The position numbers and the translations under genes are program-made. From PSLL01 sp050259195 (GTDB lineage Bacteria > Desulfobacterota_D > UBA1144 > Nemesobacterales > CSP1-2), in the NCBI GenBank assembly GCA_050259195.1, contig JBLNAE010000240.1, positions 1 to 11,899 on the forward strand: 11,899 bases of DNA, read 5' to 3'. Below, piece after piece: positions 1 through 7,001 of the stretch. Every line of letters starts with the position of its first letter. The first letter of the stretch is position 1. Under the pieces are notes generated by a model, which searched no databases, had not been told where the DNA came from, and worked only from the letters and a program-made list of their open reading frames with translations.

Positions 1-118
1 TCATAATTGCCCTGTTTGTTACATCGTCCTCGATAGAGATTTGAACTCTTCCAAAGAAATTCTCAGGCGGGGACTCCGCCTTTGTCCTTCTGGACAAGAA
101 GCCCTTGGCTTTAGCCAT
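1..118 (-). CDS. Possible 5' end of an unrecognised gene, running off the left edge
   Basis: Reading leftwards from an ATG at 118-116, a frame stays open for 39 codons to the window edge. The peptide begins MAKAKGFLSRRTKAESPPEN and ends VQISIEDDVTNRAIM. I do not recognise it. There is no good Shine-Dalgarno sequence ahead of the ATG, and an in-frame stop lies just upstream (plus-strand 128-130). The same DNA forms three adjacent small hairpins (65-111), so it may be a structured non-coding element rather than a gene. The first codons resemble the start of a frame at 2913 (MTKAKGLS) only because both lie on the inverted repeat. Low confidence that this is translated. Confidence 0.2.
   Translation of the reverse strand, partial: MAKAKGFLSRRTKAESPPENFFGRVQISIEDDVTNRAIM
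65..111. repeat. Chain of three adjacent hairpins
   Basis: Three perfect short inverted repeats follow one another almost without gaps. AGGCGG/CCGCCT (65-70 with 76-81) has a 5-nt loop. TTGTCC/GGACAA (82-87 with 92-97) has a 4-nt loop. AAGCC/GGCTT (99-103 with 107-111) has a 3-nt loop. The third lies inside the left copy of the 22-nt inverted repeat. Such a chain could be a structured RNA or a folded single-strand DNA end. The family is unknown. Confidence 0.45.
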
Positions 119-120
119 AG
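99..120 (-). repeat. Left copy of a 22-nt imperfect inverted repeat
   Basis: On the minus strand this stretch begins CTATGGCT and continues with the 14-nt core AAAGCCAAGGGCTT. It matches plus-strand 2911-2932 at 20 of 22 positions. If a 3-nt gap is allowed the match runs further outward into CTTGTC. The repeat ends exactly where the glycosyltransferase-like reading frame begins, so it marks a junction. Confidence 0.6.
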
Positions 121-408
121 AGAGTAGTCACCAAAGTAGGGCAGTTCAACGCCGAATTGTGGTTCGGAGATGCTACGGATTGGTTTATGCGTGCGATTGA
201 GCATGGAGCGGTCATTGAGTTGCTGCCCGATGTCTTAACATATCATCGAATGCACCCGTTCAACCTGACCCGTCGGCGGAGCGAAGCCAGTCGAGAAGAG
301 TTTTTGCAAATTGTGAAGGCGTCGCTTGACCGGAGGCGAAAAGGTGAGCTATCATCCCCTGAACCCTACAAGCTTCCTGATTCCAAGCTGCAGCGGAAGG
401 GTAGGTAG
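121..408 (+). pseudogene. Truncated C-terminal fragment of a family 2 glycosyltransferase
   Basis: The frame is open from 121, just after an in-frame TAG at 118-120, to the stop at 406-408. It encodes about 95 residues. The run VGQFNAELWFGDATDWFMRA, followed by LLPDVLTYHRMHPFNLTRR and then EEFLQIVKASLDRRR, matches the C-terminal part of GT2 (GT-A fold) glycosyltransferases. In that family a G-x-D/T-D-W-F segment is followed by a Y-x-R-x-H-x-x-N-L-T segment. The donor-binding N-terminal domain, including the DxD motif, is absent, so the product cannot be an active enzyme. The only possible starts are non-ATG codons such as TTG 157, with no Shine-Dalgarno sequence. GT2 enzymes of this type occur next to PF14907 proteins in exopolysaccharide-type clusters, which fits the two genes downstream. 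The truncation coincides with the inverted repeat at 99-120, so rearrangement or a chimeric assembly join is likely. Confidence 0.65.
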
Positions 409-457
409 GTCGTGGAATGATTCCGAAAGTACCCCTTAAATAAATTTGAAGAAGCGG

Positions 458-1675
458 ATGTACGCGACAAAAGATTTAGTTAGAAAACCGGCGCTCTACC
501 ATACACTTTCAGTTCTTCTCCCTACTCCGGAGCAGACGCTGCTTCTGCGCGCCTGCCTGTGGTCGGGCGAGGCGGGACGCAAGGCCTGGAAAGCATGGTG
601 TGAGCGCGTAGGAGATCCTATCGAACTCTTGAGGAGTGGAAACGGAAGTCTCAAAGGGCTGCTGCCCCTAATTTTCGCCGCACTGCGTGGCAACGATGTT
701 GTCGTTGAAGAAACGCTGCGAACTTGTTTGTACACAGCGACTCTTCGCGAAGAGCTTCGCATCAACGCTTATCGCCGGATCTTAAACCGAGTTCTTTCGG
801 TATACGCAGAAAAACGGATTCCCGCAATCGTTGTTGAAGGTGCTGCTTTGGCCGACACGGTGTATGAATCTCCCTCATTAAGACATAGTGGCGGCATAGA
901 AATTCTCATAAGAGACCTTGAACCATCCTCTGCTGTAAACTCACTGTTTCCTCTTGGATTTTCACAACTATACGAAGGAGTTAACCCGGTATGGAATGGG
1001 ATAAAACTTAAACACGATTCGGGCCTTCCTTTGCATTTGCACCACGGTCTCTTTCACATACCTTATTACAACATGCCGTTCGATGATCTTTGGATACGGA
1101 GTCAAATTCAGCCGATTGGCGGGGTGCCAGTACGTATTCTATCTCCAACCGATAATCTCCTGCATATTTGCGGCAACGCTTTTTTCAGCAGAAGCCGCGA
1201 ATCGCTTCTGTGGGTTTTTGATAGCTGGTTCATAATTAACAAGTATTCAAATCTCGACCGGGAGGGATTGTTGGTAATGGCGCGACGTAGTCACTTGGAA
1301 TTACCGCTTTCAGTCACAATTGGCTATCTTGTGGAAAAGCTCGGTGCTCCGATTCCGGTGCTTGTTGTAGAACGGCTCTATGCCACTGCCTCGGAAACCA
1401 GTGCCGAAGGGCGTGCGCATGCTTTATCCATCGCGCGTGGAGAGGTGAGAACAAATTACATGAAGATGATTTGGATGAATGGGAATTGGCATGCGCGCGT
1501 ATATATGATGTGGTGGCTGCTCTGCCTTTCGCCGAACTATCTGAGATCGACCAAGCCAATCTGCCGCCTTTGGCTCTTGCTCTCTCGCTGCTTATCGGTG
1601 CAGTTACGTGATCCTGCTCTTCGTATCAGATCGATTTATAAGAACCGTTCCGGGAAATCAAACACCCTTGAATAA
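458..1675 (+). CDS. PF14907-like nucleotidyltransferase paralogue with degenerate active site
   Basis: This 405-residue protein is a divergent relative of its downstream neighbour. Both share an N-terminal pattern (PT-x-EQ-x-LLLRA, then AW-x-x-W, then LxPL) and the same overall layout. The family (PF14907, a nucleotidyltransferase-like fold) has a VLKG motif followed by LRPMGDVDIL. Here the equivalents are VVEGAAL (about 125-131) and LRHSGGIEILI (about 141-151), so GDVD has become GGIE. The later DLHWH segment reads PLHLHH. The acidic metal-binding residues are therefore missing, and the protein is probably not catalytic. ATG 458 is preferred, with purine-rich GAAGAAG a few bases upstream. 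A TTG at 446 in the same frame would add four residues. The gene lies 70 nt before the second paralogue, so co-transcription is likely. The role is unknown; family members sit in polysaccharide and some peptide-product clusters. Confidence 0.7.
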   Translation: MYATKDLVRKPALYHTLSVLLPTPEQTLLLRACLWSGEAGRKAWKAWCERVGDPIELLRSGNGSLKGLLPLIFAALRGNDVVVEETLRTCLYTATLREELRINAYRRILNRVLSVYAEKRIPAIVVEGAALADTVYESPSLRHSGGIEILIRDLEPSSAVNSLFPLGFSQLYEGVNPVWNGIKLKHDSGLPLHLHHGLFHIPYYNMPFDDLWIRSQIQPIGGVPVRILSPTDNLLHICGNAFFSRSRESLLWVFDSWFIINKYSNLDREGLLVMARRSHLELPLSVTIGYLVEKLGAPIPVLVVERLYATASETSAEGRAHALSIARGEVRTNYMKMIWMNGNWHARVYMMWWLLCLSPNYLRSTKPICRLWLLLSRCLSVQLRDPALRIRSIYKNRSGKSNTLE

Positions 1676-1705
1676 ATTCAGGAGATTGCAGTTCAAGGAG
1701 AAGGA

Positions 1706-1753
1706 ATGACTCTCTTCCGATTGGGCCATCCACTAGGGTCAGGATATGGATAA
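1706..1753 (+). CDS. Possible 15-codon leader ORF overlapping the next gene's start
   Basis: A strong purine-rich Shine-Dalgarno region (AAGGAGAAGGA) directly precedes ATG 1706. The frame encodes MTLFRLGHPLGSGYG and stops at TAA 1751-1753, which overlaps the first codons of the nucleotidyltransferase gene (ATG 1746). The overlap could couple translation of the leader to that gene. It might also be the relic of an older start or a chance ORF. No database family can be assigned at this size. Confidence 0.25.
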   Translation: MTLFRLGHPLGSGYG

Positions 1754-2882
1754 AGTAAACAATCGAGATTGCTGGCCTACACGGGAACAGGAGTTACTTT
1801 TGCGGGCTGCCCTTTTACAAGATAAAGATGCTATCGCGGCTTGGGAGGAGTGGAAATTAACCGCAGATATTGAACAGATTGATCCGGGATCCGAACGGCT
1901 GTTTCCCCTCTTGTACCACAATCTAATTACACATGAAATCAAAGATCCCCTGGTAGGCAAACTCAAAGCGTTCTATCTTCGTACGTGGCGTCGCAATCAA
2001 CTCTTGTTCTATAAGACAGCCACTCTTTTACGGTTTTTTCATACTGCCGGTGTTCAGACCATGGTACTTAAAGGAGTGGCGCTGACTGCACTTTATTACA
2101 GGGATTACGGCCTTCGTCCGATGGGGGATGTTGATATTCTTGTCCGTACAGATAAGGCTTTAGAAGCCATCGGTTTATTGAGGAAATTGGGGTGGACGCC
2201 GGATTCGGAGTCGCCGGAGAATCTTATATCTGTGAGCCATGCCGTTGCGTTTAAAAATGTTTCTGAACGAGCCGTTGACCTACATTGGCATGTGTTGCAC
2301 GAATCGCGCCGATCAGATGAGGATGATAATTTCTGGGAAGGAGCGGTCTCGATAAGTTTTAATAACGTATCAACCTGTGCCTTAAACCCGGCGGATCAAC
2401 TGCTACATGTCTGTGCACATGGGGTTAAGTGGAATGATGTACCGCCATTTCACTGGGTAGCCGATGCAATGACAATTATAAATTCTGCGCAAATTGATTG
2501 GGATCGAGTTATATCGCAATCGCAAAATCACCGATTGGTTCTGCCGATAAGAGATGCGCTTAATTACTTGAGGAACAAATTAGACGCTTACATTCCGCAA
2601 GTTGCTTTACGAACTATTGAGAATATGCGAACCTCAAAAATAGAGTGTATTGAATACAACTATAGGGTCCAAAGCTACGTACAAAAACCCTTGGGTTATC
2701 TGCCGATAATTTGGTTTGACTATTCAAGATCGGCTGACAATAAGTCTTTACCGCTTAAAATCTTGGGTTTTATAAGGTACCTCCAGCTTCACTGGAATGC
2801 AAAGTACCTGTGGCAGTTACCATTTTATGCTATATACATGACTATACGCAGGATTAAGATAATTGTGGATCATGAGAAGTGA
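1746..2882 (+). CDS. Nucleotidyltransferase family protein (PF14907 type)
   Basis: This 378-residue cytoplasmic protein has the hallmark motifs of the PF14907 nucleotidyltransferase-like family. MVLKGVAL lies at about 106-113. YGLRPMGDVDILV lies at about 121-133 and contains the G-D-x-D acidic pair of the polymerase-beta-like fold (Asp128, Asp130). AVDLHWHVL follows at about 176-184. The fold predicts transfer of a nucleotide to a substrate I cannot name. Members are found in exopolysaccharide/exosortase-type clusters and beside some peptide-product genes. The C-terminus is rich in aromatic and hydrophobic residues (YLPIIWFDY, then YLWQLPFYAIYM), which could be peripheral membrane contact. 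The ATG at 1746 has AGGG seven bases upstream. A 15-codon ORF with a stronger ribosome site overlaps the start. The upstream paralogue lacks the acidic residues present here, so the two may act together as an active and an inactive partner (inference). Confidence 0.8.
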   Translation: MDKVNNRDCWPTREQELLLRAALLQDKDAIAAWEEWKLTADIEQIDPGSERLFPLLYHNLITHEIKDPLVGKLKAFYLRTWRRNQLLFYKTATLLRFFHTAGVQTMVLKGVALTALYYRDYGLRPMGDVDILVRTDKALEAIGLLRKLGWTPDSESPENLISVSHAVAFKNVSERAVDLHWHVLHESRRSDEDDNFWEGAVSISFNNVSTCALNPADQLLHVCAHGVKWNDVPPFHWVADAMTIINSAQIDWDRVISQSQNHRLVLPIRDALNYLRNKLDAYIPQVALRTIENMRTSKIECIEYNYRVQSYVQKPLGYLPIIWFDYSRSADNKSLPLKILGFIRYLQLHWNAKYLWQLPFYAIYMTIRRIKIIVDHEK

Positions 2883-2910
2883 TTGGAATAATCCGATTGC
2901 GTCAAACCCC

Positions 2911-2932
2911 CTATGACCAAAGCCAAGGGCTT
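2911..2932 (+). repeat. Right copy of the 22-nt imperfect inverted repeat
   Basis: This stretch begins CTATGACC, followed by the 14-nt core AAAGCCAAGGGCTT. It is the inverted partner of 99-120 with two mismatches. It lies between the stop of the second nucleotidyltransferase gene and the start of the exported peptidase gene. Immediately outside, GCTTGTC occurs twice (2929-2935 and 2944-2950). The AAGCC-AAG-GGCTT core can fold as a 5-bp hairpin. Confidence 0.6.
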
Positions 2933-3008
2933 GTCTCCTGACCGCTTGTCACTTTCACAACGTTTTCTCGTTTTCGCCTTCGTAAACCTTGTCCAGTTGA
3001 GGTATGTT

Positions 3009-5936
3009 ATGAATACTATTAAATGTCTTATATTCGTGATAATTTCTCTCGTTCCTGCTGAATCGAGGGCAGTTCCTAAATACAACTTATCTGTTGAAAT
3101 AGATGTACAAAACTTAAAAGTAACAGGGATAGCAGAGGTAATTCCAGATGATAATCAAGAATTTATTTTTAACACGGAAGGCTTAAAAATCTTGGAGATT
3201 AACCAAGAAACTAAATCTAATAAGGTTAATGAGGTTAAAATCTATGGAAAGAAGAATGAACCTCTAGAGATAAAATACGAGGGAGTTTTTAAAAATCCTT
3301 CGTCATCGAATATGATAGACAAAGATGGAGTATCTTTGACAGGTGTCTGGTACCCGCATTTAGATATTTTGTGTATTTATAATCTTACCGCTAAGTTTCC
3401 TCAAGGATTTGAAGCGGTATCAGAAGCTGAGAATATTAAGAAAGTTCAAGAAAAAAGCTATGTAACTTTTAACTTTGATTTCCCTCATCCTCTGGAGCAT
3501 CTACACCTTATAGCCTCTGATAAATTTGCGGTAACGGAGGAAAGATATAAAGACACATACATCTATAGTTATTTTTTTAAAGAAGATAACCATCTTTCAA
3601 AAAACTATATCGAATACGCTGAAAAGTATATAGGTGTGTATGAGAGCTTAATAAGTGAATTGCCTTACAAGAGATTTGCAATTGTTGAAAATCCTCTGCC
3701 TACCGGCTATTCAATGCCCACCTTTACACTTCTCGGTCAAAGTGTCGTAAGGCTCCCCTTTATCGTTGAGACATCTTTAGGGCATGAGATATTACATCAG
3801 TGGTTCGGGAATTACGTTTATATTGACTTTGATAAAGGGAACTGGGCGGAAGGGCTGACAACATACCTTGCGGACCATCTCTACGAGGAACTCAAGGGTA
3901 ATGGCTGGCAGTATAGAAAAAATATCCTTATAGGTTATCAGTCTTATGTCAAACCAGGAAAGGATTTTCCCTTAACAGAGTTCAGGGAAAGGTCTGACAA
4001 TCTATCCCAATCAATAGGTTATGGCAAATGTGCAATGGTATTTCACATGCTAAAAAATACAGTAGGTGAACAAAATTTTTATAAGTCTCTGAAGGACTTT
4101 ATAAACAGAGATAGATTTAGAAGAGCAACCTGGGACGATATAAAAACGGTTTTTGAAAAGAACTATCACGGGAATCTAGACTGGTTTTTTAACCAGTGGT
4201 TAAACAGAAAATGGTTACCCGAGTTAGAGATTAAGAATACTAACCTTAAAGTTGATAAGGGAAAACTCCAGCTAACATTTGATATCCACCAAAAGGGCGG
4301 CAAATATAAACTATATATTCCCGTTTCAATTTATTACTCAAATAACATCAAGACACAAAAGGTTCTTAGTATCTCAAATGAAAAAGAGACTTTTGAATTT
4401 CATTTAGAAAATGAGCCTTTAAACCTTGTCATAGATGAGAATTATGATGTACCGAGAAAACTATCAAAATCGGAATTCCCGCCTGTGATATCCAGACTAC
4501 TGGGAGAAGAAGGGATTATCTTTGTTTTACCAGAGAACAAAAGGGATAAATACGAAAGCCTCATAAAATCATTTGAAGAAAAGAAAATAACAATAAAATC
4601 ACCGGAAGAGACAAAATATCAAGATATAAAATCCAACTCCTTAGTTATCTTTGATAGGGAAAATCCATTAATAAACAGGCTTTATGGGAAATTGGACATG
4701 GCTGGCGGAGGCTTTAGTGTCATTGTAAAAGAAAACCCTTGGAATGACGAGAGAGTTGTGGCGACGGTGCATGCGGAATCAAAAGAAGAGGTAGAGCTGG
4801 CTTACGGAAAGATATTCCATTATGGTAAGTACTCAATCCTTGCATTTAAAAATGGAAATAATACTTATAAGGATATATCGGAATCCGAAAGAGGAATATC
4901 CATAGGAATCAGACAACCTACAAAAGCCGTTTATGTACCCTCTATAACCAATTTAGAAAAAGTAGTAGAAGATATACGAGATAAAAAGGTTGTTTATGTC
5001 GGGGAGCATCATGATGAGTTTGCTCATCATATAAATCAACTCAACATAATTAAAGAACTGTATAAAACTAACAAAAAGCTGGCGATAGGGATGGAAATGT
5101 TCCAAAGGCCTTTTCAGAGGGTAATAGATAACTATATCAACGGAACGATTGATGAAAAGGAATTTTTGAAAAAAACAGAGTATTTTAAGCGTTGGAAACT
5201 GGATTATAATCTATATAAACCTATAGTTGATTTCGCAAAACAAAATAAGGTCCCTATCATTGCTTTAAATGTGGACAGTGGGATCGTAGAAAAGGTAGCA
5301 CAAAATGGAATAAATTCTCTAACGGAAGAAGAGAAGAAAAATCTGCCGACTGAAATGGACTTTTCTGATAGAGAATATAAAGAAAGGCTTAGGGAGATAT
5401 TTAATCAACACAGTAGCTTGAGGCAAGGAAATTCCGACTTTTTCTTTCAGGCTCAAATACTATGGGATGAAACAATGGCGGAGTCTATAGACAGATTCCT
5501 GAGGGATAATTCGGATTATCAAATTGTAGTTCTAACAGGAAATGGACACCTCAGCTACGGCTCCGGTATTCCAAAAAGGGTTTTTAGAAGAAACGGCTAT
5601 AGATACTCAATAGTAGAAAATGACGAAGATATGGAAAAAAATATAGCGGATTATGTCCTTTACCCTGAAAAGCTTGAGGGAACAGCATCACCTAAATTGG
5701 GGATTCTCTTAGCTGATGAGAATGGAAAGATAAAGGTATCGGGGTTCACTGAGGACAGCATAGCAAAAAAATCAGGTCTAAAGAAAGGTGATACAATACT
5801 TTCTTTTGATAGCAGCCCCATCCAATCTATAGAAGACCTGAAGATTGCCCTTTTTTATAGAGAAACAGGGAGTGTAGCAACAATTAAAATCTTAAGAGAT
5901 GGCGGTAAAGAGCAAGTGATAAAAATAAAATTTTGA
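3009..5936 (+). CDS. Exported M1-type metallopeptidase / ChaN / PDZ fusion protein
   Basis: ATG 3009 is chosen because TTGAGG lies six bases upstream and the next residues form a signal peptide (hydrophobic CLIFVIISLV, likely cleavage after ESRA). A longer in-frame start at 2913 would bury that peptide. The mature protein should act in the periplasm or outside. Residues about 20-500 resemble M1 gluzincin peptidases. Zinc ligands are His259, His263 (HEILHQWFGN) and Glu281 (GNWAEGLTTY), with Tyr338 (GYGKCAMVFHMLK) as the likely catalytic tyrosine. The spacing is HEXXH-X17-E, one short of the usual X18. The aminopeptidase GxMEN motif is not seen; GYSMPTFTLLG may occupy that place. Residues about 640-880 match the ChaN/Cofac_haem_bdg family (VYVGEHHDEFAHH at 662-674, then MEMFQRPFQ, then GNGH at 844-847). 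Residues about 895-975 form a PDZ domain. The 975-residue gene is much more A+T-rich than the block before it. The substrate is unknown; a link between haem or metal handling and proteolysis is inference. Confidence 0.85.
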   Translation: MNTIKCLIFVIISLVPAESRAVPKYNLSVEIDVQNLKVTGIAEVIPDDNQEFIFNTEGLKILEINQETKSNKVNEVKIYGKKNEPLEIKYEGVFKNPSSSNMIDKDGVSLTGVWYPHLDILCIYNLTAKFPQGFEAVSEAENIKKVQEKSYVTFNFDFPHPLEHLHLIASDKFAVTEERYKDTYIYSYFFKEDNHLSKNYIEYAEKYIGVYESLISELPYKRFAIVENPLPTGYSMPTFTLLGQSVVRLPFIVETSLGHEILHQWFGNYVYIDFDKGNWAEGLTTYLADHLYEELKGNGWQYRKNILIGYQSYVKPGKDFPLTEFRERSDNLSQSIGYGKCAMVFHMLKNTVGEQNFYKSLKDFINRDRFRRATWDDIKTVFEKNYHGNLDWFFNQWLNRKWLPELEIKNTNLKVDKGKLQLTFDIHQKGGKYKLYIPVSIYYSNNIKTQKVLSISNEKETFEFHLENEPLNLVIDENYDVPRKLSKSEFPPVISRLLGEEGIIFVLPENKRDKYESLIKSFEEKKITIKSPEETKYQDIKSNSLVIFDRENPLINRLYGKLDMAGGGFSVIVKENPWNDERVVATVHAESKEEVELAYGKIFHYGKYSILAFKNGNNTYKDISESERGISIGIRQPTKAVYVPSITNLEKVVEDIRDKKVVYVGEHHDEFAHHINQLNIIKELYKTNKKLAIGMEMFQRPFQRVIDNYINGTIDEKEFLKKTEYFKRWKLDYNLYKPIVDFAKQNKVPIIALNVDSGIVEKVAQNGINSLTEEEKKNLPTEMDFSDREYKERLREIFNQHSSLRQGNSDFFFQAQILWDETMAESIDRFLRDNSDYQIVVLTGNGHLSYGSGIPKRVFRRNGYRYSIVENDEDMEKNIADYVLYPEKLEGTASPKLGILLADENGKIKVSGFTEDSIAKKSGLKKGDTILSFDSSPIQSIEDLKIALFYRETGSVATIKILRDGGKEQVIKIKF

Positions 5937-5961
5937 TCTCATTCTGCCTTTTGTAGATTAT

Positions 5962-6888
5962 TTACTCATTAATGTATGTAGCGATAATATCTTTTACTTC
6001 ATCCTCTTGGATTTTAAACATCTCCTCTGCTTTTATGATCAAGACCTTTTTTCCCCTTGGGCACCAAACCTGGGGGTTCGTGGGACCAAAGAGTGTGAGA
6101 ACCCGCGCTCCGACCGCGGCGGCAAGATGAGAAATCCCTGTGTCACAGCCAAAGTAGAGATGAGAGAGGCTGAGAACAGCGGCAACCTTGGGAAGAGAAT
6201 AGAGTTGAAGAACAGGAGAAGAAGGGAAATTTGATCTGATTAGCTTTATATTTTCCTCTTCTGCCGGACCCATTATCCAGATTGGTTTTCCATTAAGTAT
6301 ATCTTCAATCCATCTTCCAACATTAATAAACTTCTCAATCGCCCATCCTTTGGGTCCAAAGGTTCTTGGATGTATTGCAACCAGTGGTTGATATTCCATA
6401 AAATGGGAAAGGAATTGAGAGGAAAAATCGAGGTCCTCTCTACTTAAATAAATCTTAGGAAATAGTGGGAGATTAACATCGAGGTTTATCTCCCGAAGAA
6501 TAAGGGCGGTGTAATCGGCTGCGTGCTCGTTATCTCCCCTGGGAAAAGGTGGGCAGATAAGAACACTCTTTGCACCAATTTTTCTTAAATTTCCGCTAAC
6601 GATTCCCTCAGGATCGTTTATGTATGCGAGGATTAAATCAAAAGAAGAGAAATAATCAACAACCTCTTTACTGGGTCTCCCGTCTCTTGAGTAAAGCTCA
6701 TAGGTAAGCCAAATTTCTCCACTTGAAACGGCATTTATGTAATATCTGTTATGTGCTATCTCCCAATATTCACGGTTGCCGATAATCTCTATGCAGGCAT
6801 CCGGGTAGTTTTCTCTCAAAATCCCGAGTGCAGGTAGTGTAACAATAGTGTCTCCGATGGCTCCTCTTCTTATTACCAGGATTCGCAT
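5962..6888 (-). CDS. Glycosyltransferase family 9 (heptosyltransferase-like)
   Basis: This 308-residue protein has the GT-B layout of family 9 enzymes, which typically transfer heptose from ADP-heptose to lipopolysaccharide inner core at the cytoplasmic face. The N-terminus MRILVIRRGAIGDTIVTLPA (1-20) carries the acceptor-side G-x-x-GD motif. AIHPRTFGPKGW (171-182) begins the donor-side domain. CDTGISHLAAAVGARVLTLFG (248-268) and FGPTNPQVWCP (267-277) are the diagnostic donor-site motifs, with Asp249 conserved. At 308 residues it is slightly shorter than typical WaaC/WaaF/RfaQ proteins. The subgroup and the exact sugar cannot be fixed from sequence alone. The gene is convergent with the peptidase gene (25-nt gap) and divergent from the gene at 7002. 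No strong Shine-Dalgarno sequence precedes ATG 6888; the nearest purine run, AGAAG, is about 15 nt away. Confidence 0.88.
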   Translation of the reverse strand: MRILVIRRGAIGDTIVTLPALGILRENYPDACIEIIGNREYWEIAHNRYYINAVSSGEIWLTYELYSRDGRPSKEVVDYFSSFDLILAYINDPEGIVSGNLRKIGAKSVLICPPFPRGDNEHAADYTALILREINLDVNLPLFPKIYLSREDLDFSSQFLSHFMEYQPLVAIHPRTFGPKGWAIEKFINVGRWIEDILNGKPIWIMGPAEEENIKLIRSNFPSSPVLQLYSLPKVAAVLSLSHLYFGCDTGISHLAAAVGARVLTLFGPTNPQVWCPRGKKVLIIKAEEMFKIQEDEVKDIIATYINE

Positions 6889-6939
6889 TGGCTGTTATAG
6901 TTCTTCTAACCTCTTTAATCGAGACAACCTGGATTATCT

Positions 6940-6969
6940 TATATAAACACAAGTAAGTTTAATTGGCAA
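6940..6969 (-). promoter_or_regulatory. Candidate promoter of the GT9 gene
   Basis: On the minus strand TTGCCA (6969-6964) lies 18 nt before TATATA (6945-6940). This is a plausible sigma70-type pair about 50 nt ahead of the GT9 start. Its -35 box overlaps the -35 of the divergent candidate promoter on the plus strand. It rests on sequence similarity only. Confidence 0.35.
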
Positions 6970-6992
6970 TGAGGATAAAATTAATTTAAAAT
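6963..6992 (+). promoter_or_regulatory. Candidate promoter of the 169-aa gene
   Basis: TTGGCA (6963-6968) is followed after 18 nt by TAAAAT (6987-6992). Transcription would start near 6999, only a few bases before ATG 7002. That would explain the lack of a Shine-Dalgarno sequence if the mRNA is leaderless. The -35 box is shared with the divergent GT9 promoter candidate. Confidence 0.35.
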
Positions 6993-7001
6993 AACTCTTA
7001 A

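Noticed and set aside
17..118. tRNA-like features on the minus strand (T-loop-like TTCAAAT with a 4-bp stem, plus three hairpins resembling D, anticodon and variable arms)
   Set aside because: The acceptor strands do not pair, the anticodon-like loop is 4-6 nt rather than 7, the T stem has only four pairs, and about 15 extra bases lie between the arms. It does not fit any tRNA model I know.
65..2932. Complete insertion sequence or transposon
   Set aside because: No transposase, recombinase or target-site duplication is visible, and the inverted repeats show no matching sequence on the inner side.
2913..3008. N-terminal extension of the exported peptidase starting at ATG 2913
   Set aside because: It has no ribosome site, starts inside the inverted repeat and would place 32 residues before an obvious signal peptide. 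ATG 3009 has a well-spaced TTGAGG.
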